Part shown: one piece after another, positions 26,244 through 34,211 of the stretch
Numbering within the stretch: the first letter of the stretch is position 1
Layout of the letters: each line of letters begins with the position of its first letter
DNA from: Curtobacterium sp. VKM Ac-2865
Lineage (GTDB): Bacteria > Actinomycetota > Actinomycetes > Actinomycetales > Microbacteriaceae
Reading direction: 5' to 3'
DNA: 64,000 nt
NCBI RefSeq assembly: GCF_015350905.1
Contig: NZ_JADKRZ010000002.1
Location: 186,001-250,000, forward strand
Notes under the pieces: model-generated
Told to the model about the DNA's origin: nothing
The model's database searches: none
Seen by the model: the letters and a program-made list of their open reading frames with translations, nothing else
Program-made: the position numbers and the translations under genes

Positions 26244-26299
26244 GCGCTGACGGATCCGGTTCTCGGACCCCGAGGATCGCGAACCAGATCCGTCAGCGC
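26244..26299. repeat. Palindromic unit, copy 1 (longest arms)
   Basis: Arms gcgctgacggatccggttc (26244-26262) and its complement (26281-26299) match at 18 of 19 positions; the inner loop tcggaccccgagg can fold again. This copy is extended by gcgc on both sides relative to copies 2 and 3. Confidence 0.85.
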
Positions 26300-26329
26300 G
26301 ACGAACGAAAACGGACAGGCGGACGGGCG

Positions 26330-26437
26330 GACGGGCGGACGGACGGACAGGCGGATAGGCGGACGGGCGGACGGGCGGACGGGCGGACGGGCGGACGGGC
26401 GGACGGGCGGACGGGCGGACGGGCGGACGGGCGGACG
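26330..26437. repeat. 8-bp minisatellite (ggcggacg)n
   Basis: Ten perfect consecutive ggcggacg units occupy 26358-26437; degenerate units (ggacggac, aggcggat) precede them from about 26330. Shorter tracts of the same unit recur at 26605-26617 and 26641-26655 ahead of palindrome copy 3. An 8-bp period is out of phase with codons, supporting a non-coding role and probable length variation between strains. Confidence 0.9.
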
Positions 26438-26773
26438 ATGGTTTCCGGATCTGCCGGTGACCGATCCGGTTCTCGAACCCCGAGGATTGCGAACCAGATC
26501 CGTCATCGCCGCGAACGAGAACCGCCCGTCGGCCGCACACGACCCCGATCGACGGTGCTCGCGCCGCCGTTGTCATCATCGTCCCCCTCGACGCGCGGAT
26601 CAGATGGGCGGACGGGCCGGGGAACGGTGAAACGGGGGAACGGACGGGCGGACGGTGGCGTTCGGATCTGCCGGTGACGGATCCGGTTCCCGGACCCCGG
26701 GGATCGCGGACCAGATCGGTCATCGCCGCGAACGAGAACCGGCGGTCGGCCAGCACCCGACCGGCGGGTCCCG

Positions 26774-28462
26774 TCAGTCCTTCGCGCTGCCGTAGTCGTC
26801 GACCACGGAGACCGACAGCGGGAACGTGATCGGGAAGGTGCCGAACAGGATCCTCCCGGCGTCGACCGCCGCCGCCGCGACCTGCTCGGCGACCCAGGCG
26901 GCATCGGCTGCGGGTGCGTGCACCACGATCTCGTCGTGCACGAAGAACACCAGGTGGGCGCCGTCTCGCAGGGGCCCCTGCCACCGGGCAGCGAGCCGCG
27001 TGCGCAGGGACGCCATCCACGACAGCGCCCACTCGGCTGCCGTGCCCTGCACGACGAAGTTCCGCGTGAACCGCCCCCAGCTCCGCGCCCGGGACTCCAC
27101 GGCGCGCTGCATCGCCGGGGTGCCCTCGACGCTCCACGCGCGGTTCCTGGCCTCGAACCACGAGGCCTCGGGCACCGGTGACGTCCGCCCGAGCCGCGTC
27201 GTCACGGGCTCACCGCGCTCCCCCGCCCGCGCCGCCTGCTCGACGAGCTCCAGCGCCCGGGGGAACGCCCGCGCGAGTCTCGGCACGAGTCGCCCGCCCT
27301 CGCCCTGGGTGGCGCCGTACATCGCGCCGAGCATCGCGCCCTTGGCCTGCTGCCGGGTCTCGACCGCACCCGAGGCCACGACCCCGTCGTAGAGGTCCCG
27401 CCCGTCACCCGCCGAAGCCATCGCGAGGTCGCCCGCCATCGCGGCGAGCACCCGCGGTTCGAGCTGTGCGGCGTCGGCCACGACGAGCTTCCACCCGGCG
27501 TCGGCGACCACGGCGGCCCGGACGGCCTTGGGCAGCTGCATCGCCCCGCCGCCGTTCGCGGCCCACCGCCCGGTCACGACCCCGCCGACTGCGTACTCCG
27601 GGTGGAAGCGGCCGTCCTGCACCCACTCGTCGAGCCACGACCAGCCGTTGGCGGTGAGCAGCCGGTACAGGCGCTTGTACTCGAGCAACGGTTCGATCGC
27701 GGGGTGCTCGAGCTGCTGGAGCTCCCACTTGCGGGTGCTCTCGACGACGAGTCCCGCACGACGCAGGGACCGCAGCACCTCGGCGGGCGAGTCCGGGTTC
27801 AGCGCGGGGTCGTCGAGCCGGGCGCGCAGGACGTCGGCGATCTCCTCGAGTCGGCGCGGCCGGACCCCGTACGGCACCCGGGGCCCGAGGGTGTCCTCGA
27901 GCAGCCGTTCGTGCACGTCGACGCGCCACGGCAGCCCGCCGAACCGCATCTCGGCGGCGACGAGGGACCCTGCGGACTCCGCCGCGAGCAGCAGCCGGAG
28001 CGCCCCGGGGTCGGTGGCCCCGGCCACGGCCGCGAGCTGCGCCCGGAGTTCTGCCACCGGGTCGGCGTCGTCGTCGGCACGGCCGCTGCCGAACAGCGCG
28101 TCGTCGAAGAGCTGCGTCTGGGTCGCCGGTCGAGCGGCGCGTTCCAGCGGAGCGGCCTGGTCCCACGGCCCCGCCGGCGCCTGCTGCAGGGCCGACCCCC
28201 GTGCGGCGAGCGCTGCCCGCAGGATCCGGTGGCCGAGGCGCAGGTCGACGCAGCGGGCGACGCGACCGCCCGCTGCGAGCACGGCCGGGTACCACCGCGC
28301 AGTGTCGTCCCACACCCAGCGCACACCGGTCGCCTCGTGCTGCGCGACGAAGGCCGGGAGGCTCGGCTCGGCGATCCGCGTCGGCTCGCCCTGCGGGGTC
28401 CCCGAGTCGGTCAGGGGCGTCGCGAGGACGTCGCCGTCGACGCGACTGAGGACGAGGTGCAC
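26774..28462 (-). CDS. Bifunctional 3'-5' exonuclease/DNA polymerase (PolA-type, second copy class)
   Basis: 562-aa family A polymerase without the 5'-nuclease domain. The N-terminal third is a degenerate 3'-5' exonuclease fold (VWDDTARWYPAVLAAGGRVARCVDLRLGHRIL). Polymerase motifs are A, VVADAAQLEPRVLAAMAGD; B, RQQAKGAMLGAMYGATQG; and C, FFVHDEIVV, with the catalytic acids kept. Actinobacteria often carry this shorter enzyme besides full PolA; its role is unclear but repair is likely. GTG 28462 is six bases from CATGAT (complement of 28469-28474), which decides the start; longer frames upstream are rejected. Confidence 0.88.
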   Translation of the reverse strand: MHLVLSRVDGDVLATPLTDSGTPQGEPTRIAEPSLPAFVAQHEATGVRWVWDDTARWYPAVLAAGGRVARCVDLRLGHRILRAALAARGSALQQAPAGPWDQAAPLERAARPATQTQLFDDALFGSGRADDDADPVAELRAQLAAVAGATDPGALRLLLAAESAGSLVAAEMRFGGLPWRVDVHERLLEDTLGPRVPYGVRPRRLEEIADVLRARLDDPALNPDSPAEVLRSLRRAGLVVESTRKWELQQLEHPAIEPLLEYKRLYRLLTANGWSWLDEWVQDGRFHPEYAVGGVVTGRWAANGGGAMQLPKAVRAAVVADAGWKLVVADAAQLEPRVLAAMAGDLAMASAGDGRDLYDGVVASGAVETRQQAKGAMLGAMYGATQGEGGRLVPRLARAFPRALELVEQAARAGERGEPVTTRLGRTSPVPEASWFEARNRAWSVEGTPAMQRAVESRARSWGRFTRNFVVQGTAAEWALSWMASLRTRLAARWQGPLRDGAHLVFFVHDEIVVHAPAADAAWVAEQVAAAAVDAGRILFGTFPITFPLSVSVVDDYGSAKD

Positions 28463-28490
28463 GCACCGATCATGCCGTGCCCCACCGTCG

Positions 28491-28718
28491 TCAGCGTCCC
28501 GGGTGCTCCGCGGCGTGGCCGTCGGGGTCGCCCGGGCGGACGGCAGCGCTGTCCGCGACGTCGATGCGCACGGTGCCGTCGTCGAGTTCATCGACCTCGA
28601 CACGGGGGGCCTCGTCGTGGGCATCCGACCCGGACATCCGGCGCAGGGTGTCGTGTCGCCGCTCGTCGAAGGTCATGTCGACGCCGTCGTCGAGGTGGTC
28701 GCGGTCCGCTTCGCTCAT
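28491..28718 (-). CDS. Small acidic protein, unknown function
   Basis: 75 aa, rich in Asp and Glu (MSEADRDHLDDGVDMTFDERRHDTLRRMSG, then EVDELDDGTVRIDVADSA). The ATG overlaps the stop of the upstream acyltransferase-like gene as ATGA, and TACCGT (complement of 28726-28731) is seven bases before it, so it could be expressed both from the operon and from a leaderless promoter inside the preceding gene. No family is recognised. Confidence 0.6.
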   Translation of the reverse strand: MSEADRDHLDDGVDMTFDERRHDTLRRMSGSDAHDEAPRVEVDELDDGTVRIDVADSAAVRPGDPDGHAAEHPGR

Positions 28719-29500
28719 GCCGAGGACGGTACCCCGACGGGCGCGGTGCCGGTGCGTTCCGTCCAGTGCCCGCCGGCCGCCCACCGCTCGTGCACCGCGG
28801 TCTGCACGCGGCCGCGCGGGACGGCGCGCCGAGCGGCGTCGAGGTCGGTGCCGAAGACGAACTTGGCGGCGCTGTCGTCGCCCTCCTCCTCGTCGTGCGG
28901 CTCGGGCGGCAGCAGGGCGAAGCGCTCGGCGAACCGGACCAGGTTGGCCTCGGGCCCGAGCGCGGTCGCGAGCCCCGGGTCGAGGGTCCAGGAGCGGCAG
29001 CTCCACACGGTCGCCTCGTGCTCGGGCGCCAGCCGACGGAGCACGTCCGGCGCGGCGGCGAACGACTGCGCGCAGGCCTCCGGGTCGAGCGGGCCGGTCT
29101 CGGGGACGTGCACGCCCCACGCGGGCGTGCCGTCGGGCAGGTGGGTGCCGACCTCGAACTGGAGGCGCCCCACGGCCACCACGCGCCCGGTCACGATCCC
29201 GCAGAACCAGCCCATCCCGGTGCCGGTGATCCCGTACCGGTCACGCTTCCGGGGCACGTCCGCGATGCTCGCGTCCGCCTGCGCTGCCGTCAGCCCGTGG
29301 GCGACGAGCCACGCGCGGGTCGTCGGCAGGACCGCGAGGACCGCGGCGAACCCGAGCTCGTCCTGCTCGGCCGCCGGGGCGTGCGCGACGCTCGCGGCGA
29401 GCGCCTGCGCGGTCTCGTCGGGGTCCTGGTCGGAACCGACGGCGGCCGCGAGGAGCGTGACGGAGGCGGGGAGGGCCTCCAGGCTGGACGTGTCCGCCAC
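28715..29500 (-). CDS. Acyltransferase-domain protein (NAT_N / GNAT_C-like)
   Basis: 261 aa from GTG 29500 (VADTSSLEALP), 11 bp after the permease stop. The C-terminal half resembles the GNAT-like C-terminal domain found with an N-terminal helical NAT domain: DRYGITGTGMGWFCGIVTGRVVAVGRLQFEVGT, then WGVHVPETGPLDPEACAQSF and HEATVWSCRSWTLDPGL. Such proteins are often encoded with carbohydrate ABC transporters in actinobacteria. As the last enzyme gene of the amino-sugar transporter operon it may acylate an imported sugar or process an acyl-sugar; the substrate is unknown. Confidence 0.72.
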   Translation of the reverse strand: MADTSSLEALPASVTLLAAAVGSDQDPDETAQALAASVAHAPAAEQDELGFAAVLAVLPTTRAWLVAHGLTAAQADASIADVPRKRDRYGITGTGMGWFCGIVTGRVVAVGRLQFEVGTHLPDGTPAWGVHVPETGPLDPEACAQSFAAAPDVLRRLAPEHEATVWSCRSWTLDPGLATALGPEANLVRFAERFALLPPEPHDEEEGDDSAAKFVFGTDLDAARRAVPRGRVQTAVHERWAAGGHWTERTGTAPVGVPSSA

Positions 29501-29511
29501 CGGTCCCGTCC

Positions 29512-30420
29512 CTACTTCAGTCCGGACGAGGCGAGCCCGTCGATCACGCGACGCTGGAGCACGATGAACATGATCAGCACCGGCGCCATCGCCATCAGGC
29601 TGGCGGCCATCAGCACCGGGTAGTTGACGGTCCGGTCGCTCGACAGCGTCGCGAGCCCGGCGGCCAGGGGCATCGACTCGGCGCGGGTGGACACCACGAG
29701 GGGCCAGAGCAGTTCGTTCCACGACCAGAGCACGGTGGTGATCGCGAGGACGCTCATCGACGGCCGCGCCAGGGGCAGCATGATCCGCCAGAACGTCTGG
29801 AACGGGTTCGCGCCGTCCATGCGGGCGGCCTCCTCGAGCTCGGCCGGCATGTTCAGGAACGCCGTCCGCATCAGGAAGGTGCCGAACGCGCTGAACAGGC
29901 CCGGCGCGACGATCCCGGCGAGGGTGTCGAGCCAGCCGAGGCCCTGCACGATCTGGTACTGCGAGATCAGGTACACCTGCGACGGCACCAGCAGGATCGA
30001 CAGCACGATCCCGAGGATGAGCCCCCGGCCCTTGAACCGCATGCGCGCGAAGGCGTAGCCGGCGAAGGTGCAGAGGATGATCTGCACGACGGTGCGGATC
30101 AGCGTGACCCAGACGCTCGTCGCGAGCTGGCTGAGGAACGGCAGCCGCTCGAACACCTGCGCGAAGTTCTGCCACTGCAGCTGCCCCGGCCAGAACACCG
30201 GCGTCGGCGAGGTCACCTGCGCGTTGGTCGACAGCGCCATGATGATCTGCCAGATGAACGGGAACGCCATGACGAACCCGCCGACGCCGAGCACGACGTG
30301 GATCCACCAGTGGCTGCCCTGCCGCCGACGGGGGCCGGAGCGGGTGCGGGTCCTGGTGCGGCTGGACGCCTTGGTGGCGACGGCGGCCTTGGTGCCGGTG
30401 GCGGCGATGATGCCGGTCAT
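29512..30420 (-). CDS. Carbohydrate ABC transporter permease (MalG type)
   Basis: 302 aa; six membrane helices and the cytoplasmic EAA loop ELEEAARMDGANPFQTFWRIMLPLARPS (about residues 190-217) that contacts the ATPase. A basic N-terminal tail (KASSRTRTRTRSGPRRRQ) precedes helix 1. ATG 30420 overlaps the upstream permease stop as ATGA; a start four codons earlier is less likely. No ATPase gene is in the operon, so a shared MsiK-type ATPase elsewhere must energise it, as is usual in actinobacteria. Confidence 0.93.
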   Translation of the reverse strand: MTGIIAATGTKAAVATKASSRTRTRTRSGPRRRQGSHWWIHVVLGVGGFVMAFPFIWQIIMALSTNAQVTSPTPVFWPGQLQWQNFAQVFERLPFLSQLATSVWVTLIRTVVQIILCTFAGYAFARMRFKGRGLILGIVLSILLVPSQVYLISQYQIVQGLGWLDTLAGIVAPGLFSAFGTFLMRTAFLNMPAELEEAARMDGANPFQTFWRIMLPLARPSMSVLAITTVLWSWNELLWPLVVSTRAESMPLAAGLATLSSDRTVNYPVLMAASLMAMAPVLIMFIVLQRRVIDGLASSGLK

Positions 30421-31367
30421 GACTGGACCCACTTCTTCTGGACGCGGAACTGGATGACCGTGATGATGCCGATCAGCAGGAAGATGACCATCGCGATCGC
30501 GGCCGCGAAGCCCTTGTCACCGTCGACGAACCCGGAGTTGTAGAAGTAGAAGACGAGGGACATCGTCTTCGGGATCACCGGGTTCAGCGGGCCGAGGATC
30601 GCGTAGAGCAGGTCGAACAGCTGGAAACTCGAGATCGTCGTGACGATGAGCACGAAGAAGATGCTCGGGCTGAGGAGCGGCACGGTCACCGAGTGGAACT
30701 GGCGCCACCGGCTGGCTCCGTCGAGCTCGGCCGCTTCGTACAGCTCCGGCGGGATGTCCTTGAGACCGGCGCCGAGGATGATCATCGAGAAGCCGAGGGA
30801 CGACCACAGCCCGACCAGGGAGACGGCGACGAGCGCGAAGCCCGGGGTGGAGATCCAGTACGGGCCCTGGATGCCGAACAGGCCGAGGAACGAGTTCACG
30901 ATGCCGAAGTCACCGTTGAACATGATGCGCCACACCAGAGCGATCGCGGCCGGCATCGCCACGTAGGGCAGGAAGAAGAGCACGCGGTAGAACTGGGCGA
31001 AGCGCAGACCCGGGGTGTTCAGCAGGCTCGCGAGCCACACCGCGATCGGGATGCCGAGCAGGACGATCACCGTGTAGATGACCGTGTTGAGCAGCGACTG
31101 GTAGAGCTGCGGGTCGGAGACCAGGCGGACGTAGTTCGCGATGCCGGTGAAGCTCGACCCGCCGAACACCCCCCAGCTGGTGAACGAGTAGTAGAACGTC
31201 TGGATGATCGGCCAGATGAAGAACGTGCCGACGCCGATGAGCAGCGGCAGGACGAACAGCCACGGCCAGAAGCCGTCGGTGCGCGGGGCACCTGCGCGGC
31301 GGGCGTCCGGAGTCGTCGGGGGCGGGGACGCCTGTGCGGCGTCACGGTTCTGGGTGGTGGTCGTCAT
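30417..31367 (-). CDS. Carbohydrate ABC transporter permease (MalF type)
   Basis: 316 aa with six hydrophobic helices after a disordered, Pro-rich N-terminus (DAAQASPPPTTPDARRAGAP). The EAA loop is ELYEAAELDGASRWRQFHSVTVPLLSPS (about residues 212-239). Pairs with the MalG-type permease downstream (ATGA overlap) and the solute-binding protein upstream, from which it is separated by 150 bp containing a strong hairpin. Confidence 0.93.
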   Translation of the reverse strand: MTTTTQNRDAAQASPPPTTPDARRAGAPRTDGFWPWLFVLPLLIGVGTFFIWPIIQTFYYSFTSWGVFGGSSFTGIANYVRLVSDPQLYQSLLNTVIYTVIVLLGIPIAVWLASLLNTPGLRFAQFYRVLFFLPYVAMPAAIALVWRIMFNGDFGIVNSFLGLFGIQGPYWISTPGFALVAVSLVGLWSSLGFSMIILGAGLKDIPPELYEAAELDGASRWRQFHSVTVPLLSPSIFFVLIVTTISSFQLFDLLYAILGPLNPVIPKTMSLVFYFYNSGFVDGDKGFAAAIAMVIFLLIGIITVIQFRVQKKWVQS

Positions 31368-31472
31368 CGGGTCGCTCCTCGGCCAGGGCGGTCGGATCGG
31401 GTGCTGCGGGTGGGTCGTCGCAGGCAGTGGGTCGTCACCCGCGGGTGGACCCGGGGGACGTGGGACGCGGGA

Positions 31473-31511
31473 CGGTCGACCGGCCGGGGATCAGGCCCGG
31501 CCGGTCGACCG
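31473..31511 (-). terminator. Hairpin after the solute-binding protein gene
   Basis: Perfect 16-bp arms (31473-31488 and 31496-31511; cggtcgaccggccggg and complement) with a 7-nt loop, starting 6 nt after the solute-binding protein stop. No T-run follows. Position between binding protein and permeases resembles the intercistronic stem-loops that raise binding-protein levels in other sugar operons. Confidence 0.7.
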
Positions 31512-31517
31512 GTGCCG

Positions 31518-32828
31518 TCACTCCTTGGCGAGTGCCGCGTCCATCTTGGTGGCCAGCTGCTTCGCGACCTGGTCCACCGGCTTCGAACCGTCGAACGCGC
31601 TCGGGAGCAGGTTCGTCTCGAGGGTGTTCCACGCGGCGGTGTTCTTCGACACCGGCAGCGGCTTGGCGTACTTCACCGCGTCGAGGAAGACCTGCAGGTC
31701 GGCGTCCGGCATGGTCTTCGTGAAGGCGTCCTGCGTCCCGGTGTAGGCGGGGATGATCGCGCCCATGTCGCCCTGCTGCTGCTGGGCGGGCTTCGACGCC
31801 ATGTAGGCCTGCAGTGCCTGCGCGGCGGCCTTGTTCTTCGAGGCCTCGGCCACGACGTTCGAGACGCCGTGGATGACCGTGGCCTGCTCCTTGCCCTTCG
31901 GCAGCGGGTAGGCGACGACGTCCTTCTCGATGTCGGTGCCGATCAGCGCGGAGCGGAACCAGCTGCCGCCCTGGTACATCGCGACCTTGCCGGAGGTGAA
32001 CCACTGGTCAGCGGTGGTGTCGGTCAGCTGCTGCATCGTGGGCGATGCACCGGACTTGATGAGGTCGGTCCAGTAGGCCAGCCCGGCCTCGGCGGCCTTC
32101 GAGTCGTACTCCGACTGCTTGCCGTCGATGACGGACCCGCCGGCCTGGAAGATCGTGTCGTAGTACGTGGTCTGGCCGTCCATGCCCGCGGCGGCACCGT
32201 AGGCGCCCTGGCCCTTCAGCTTCGCGGAGAGCTCGGCACCGGTCTTCTGGAAGTCGTCCCAGGTCCAGTCCTTCGACGGCATCGGGACGCCGGCCTGCTC
32301 GAACAGCGACTTGTTCATCCACACGCCGATGGTGTCGAAGTCCTTCGGGACGCCGTACTGCTTGCCGTCGTACGTGTAGAGCTTGTTGAGCGCCGAGGAG
32401 TAGTTCTTGGGGTCGATCGCACCGGACTTGACCTCGTCGGTGATCGGGGCGAGCTTGCCGTTGCCTGCGTACAGCTGGAAGTTCGGGCCGTTCATCCAGA
32501 ACAGGTCGGGCAGCGTGTTGCTCGAGCCCTGCGTCTGCAGCTTCGTGAAGTAGCTGGCGTACGGGGTGACGTCGACGTTGACCTTGATGTCCGGGTACTT
32601 CTCGTTGAAGCCCTTGATGTTGGCCTTGATCGCCTTCACCTGGTTCTGGTCCCAGACGGCGTACGTCAGGTCGGCCTTGGTGTCCTTCGCGACCTCGCCG
32701 GAACCCCCGGAGCTGCCGGAGGACGAGGTGCTGCAGCCGGCGAGCAGCGCGACGGCGCTGACGGCGGCGGCGAGACCGAGCAGTGCGCGGCGTCGGCCGC
32801 GGCCCGTGCGGGCGGTGGGAGCGGTCAT
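31518..32828 (-). CDS. Extracellular sugar-binding lipoprotein of the amino-sugar ABC transporter
   Basis: 436-aa family 1 solute-binding protein. A lipoprotein signal is clear: basic RTGRGRRRALLG, hydrophobic stretch, lipobox LLAGC (Cys about residue 31), then a Ser/Gly-rich linker. The mature protein shows the usual NIKGFNEKYPDIKVNVD and YGVPKDFDTIGVWMNKSLFEQAGVPMPSKDWTWDDF patterns. It probably captures the hexosamine at the cell surface. Its ATG overlaps the Gfo/Idh/MocA stop by ATGA, so the oxidoreductase is translated first from the same transcript. Confidence 0.93.
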   Translation of the reverse strand: MTAPTARTGRGRRRALLGLAAAVSAVALLAGCSTSSSGSSGGSGEVAKDTKADLTYAVWDQNQVKAIKANIKGFNEKYPDIKVNVDVTPYASYFTKLQTQGSSNTLPDLFWMNGPNFQLYAGNGKLAPITDEVKSGAIDPKNYSSALNKLYTYDGKQYGVPKDFDTIGVWMNKSLFEQAGVPMPSKDWTWDDFQKTGAELSAKLKGQGAYGAAAGMDGQTTYYDTIFQAGGSVIDGKQSEYDSKAAEAGLAYWTDLIKSGASPTMQQLTDTTADQWFTSGKVAMYQGGSWFRSALIGTDIEKDVVAYPLPKGKEQATVIHGVSNVVAEASKNKAAAQALQAYMASKPAQQQQGDMGAIIPAYTGTQDAFTKTMPDADLQVFLDAVKYAKPLPVSKNTAAWNTLETNLLPSAFDGSKPVDQVAKQLATKMDAALAKE

Positions 32829-34036
32829 CGGGTGGTCCTTTCGGGAACGGAGGTGGTCGCGAAGTGCCGGAGGGTCGCCTCGGGCAGCGTGGGGACGTCG
32901 ATCGGCTCGGAGCCGTTGCGGAGCGACCGGGTGGCGAGGGCGCCGGCGGCGACCGCTGCGCGTGCCGCGACGGGCGACAGGGTGGTCGGTTCACCGAGGG
33001 CGACGGCGCGCAGGAACTCGGTCATCGTGAGCAGGTCGGCGTCGCTGTGGCCGTCCTCGACCCCGTCGATCGGGTACTCGACGTCGCCCTGGACGTCCCA
33101 GTTGCGTCGGTGGTTCCAGACCTTGACCACGCCGCCACCGGTGTCACCGATGTTCTCGAGGCGCCCGTGCGTGCCGATCACGGTGTAGTTCCGCCAGTAG
33201 TCCGGCGTGAAGTGGCACTGCTCGTAGCTGGCCTGCACGCCGTTGTCGAGCGTCATCATCACCATCGAGACGTCCTCGACGTCGACGACGGGGTTGAGTC
33301 CGGTCTGCTCGGCCGGCGGCCAGTTGTCGAACGAGAACCAGTCGGTCATCAGCTCGTCGCTGCGGTCGCGGCGGTCGGTCACGTCGCCGTAGACCGACAG
33401 CGAGCCCATGCCCACGACGCGGCTGGTGTAGCCGCCGGCGAGGGCGTGGATCACGTCGAGGTCGTGGCTGGCCTTCTGCAGGAGCAGCGAGTTGACCTTG
33501 GTGCGGTCGGCGTGCCAGTCCTTGAAGTAGTAGTCGCCGCCGTTGCCGACGAAGTGGCGGACCCAGACGGCCTTGACCTCGCCGATCTCGCCGCGCTCGA
33601 TGACCTGGCGCATCAGGCGCACCACGGCGGCGTGCCGGAAGTTGTGCCCGACGTAGAGCGGGGTGCCGGTCTCGGCGGCCGTGTTGAGCACCGCGTCGGC
33701 GTCCTCGACCGTGATGGCGAGGGGCTTCTCGAGGTAGACGGCGATGCCCGCGCGGAGCAGGTCGGTCGCGATCTCGGCGTGGGTCCAGTCCGGCGTGGTG
33801 ACGATCGCGGCGTCCACGAGCCCTGCCAGGGCCCGGTGGTCCTCCACCACCTGCGCGTCGGGGTACTCGGCATGGCCGCGCTCCCGCCCTGCGGCGGTGA
33901 CGTCCACGACGGCCGTGATGCGGGCCTCCAGGTCGGATGCGGACGCGACCGCGTCGGCGACGTGACGGGCGATGTACGACCGCTGACCCATCCCGATCAC
34001 CGCGACGCGGAGGCCTTCGTTCGTGTTGACGGTCAT
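32825..34036 (-). CDS. Gfo/Idh/MocA-family oxidoreductase
   Basis: 403 aa from ATG 34036, preceded by AAGGGAG; a longer open frame upstream covers the AT-rich promoter and is rejected. The Rossmann part has LRVAVIGMGQRS and AAIVTTPDWTHAEIATDLLRAGIAVYLEKPLAIT with the EKP signature (Lys near the nicotinamide). The substrate domain shows YVGHNFRHAAVVR and LLLQKASHDLDVIHAL. First gene of the transporter operon. It may oxidise or epimerise the imported sugar; NAD-dependent glycosidases of this superfamily (e.g. GH109 alpha-N-acetylgalactosaminidase) are an alternative the sequence cannot settle. Confidence 0.9.
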   Translation of the reverse strand: MTVNTNEGLRVAVIGMGQRSYIARHVADAVASASDLEARITAVVDVTAAGRERGHAEYPDAQVVEDHRALAGLVDAAIVTTPDWTHAEIATDLLRAGIAVYLEKPLAITVEDADAVLNTAAETGTPLYVGHNFRHAAVVRLMRQVIERGEIGEVKAVWVRHFVGNGGDYYFKDWHADRTKVNSLLLQKASHDLDVIHALAGGYTSRVVGMGSLSVYGDVTDRRDRSDELMTDWFSFDNWPPAEQTGLNPVVDVEDVSMVMMTLDNGVQASYEQCHFTPDYWRNYTVIGTHGRLENIGDTGGGVVKVWNHRRNWDVQGDVEYPIDGVEDGHSDADLLTMTEFLRAVALGEPTTLSPVAARAAVAAGALATRSLRNGSEPIDVPTLPEATLRHFATTSVPERTTR

Positions 34037-34140
34037 CTCGCTCCCTTGCGTGATTGTGACGGCAATGATGCCAAATCGATCATGGATGCACAATATGCGA
34101 TCACAGATCGCTCACGGAAGCGAGATGCAAGGGTTTAACA
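34037..34140 (-). promoter_or_regulatory. AT-rich promoter of the amino-sugar transport operon
   Basis: The AT content rises sharply from 34045 to 34140. CATATT (complement of 34093-34098) is a plausible -10. The octamer gatcgctc at 34107-34114, in the context cacagatcgctcac, recurs in the divergent DeoR/SIS promoter at 35072-35079 and may be the DeoR operator. The remaining 70 bp to the regulator stop hold no gene. Confidence 0.45.
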
Positions 34141-34211
34141 CGCCGGTAACGTCCGCGGCGCGACAGCGCGCGCCAGGGCGCCGCAGCGCGAGCGAGCCGG
34201 GAGGCCCGGTG

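Larger units (their letters stand above)
26031..26773. repeat. 740-bp non-coding block with three palindromes and a minisatellite
   Basis: No gene is supported between the PAP2 start and the polymerase stop. A 48-bp unit occurs three times (26248-26295, 26458-26505, 26675-26722). Each copy pairs tgacggatccggttc on the left with gaaccagatccgtca on the right (one or two mismatches) and has a small inner stem ctcgg/ccgag. Copies 2 and 3 are preceded by gatctgccgg and followed by gccgcgaacgagaacc. The units alternate with tracts of the 8-mer ggcggacg. Open frames here only reflect the repeat. Confidence 0.85.

Noticed and set aside
26231..26250. gttcgaatc resembling a tRNA T-loop
   Set aside because: The flanking bases do not form the T stem and no acceptor or anticodon stem can be built around it.
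26005..26680. Open frames on both strands through the minisatellite, including an extension of the PAP2 frame to 27161
   Set aside because: The translations are (RPSARPPV)n and (GGRADGRT)n, a trivial result of an 8-bp repeat; a box-and-ATG start for PAP2 lies at 26030.
26244..26722. Possible CRISPR array
   Set aside because: Only three repeats, each a palindrome, with 160-bp spacers that contain further repeats, and no cas genes nearby.
34037..34093. Upstream extension of the Gfo/Idh/MocA protein by 19 residues
   Set aside because: It would translate the AT-rich promoter; AAGGGAG sits correctly before ATG 34036, which gives the standard Rossmann start.
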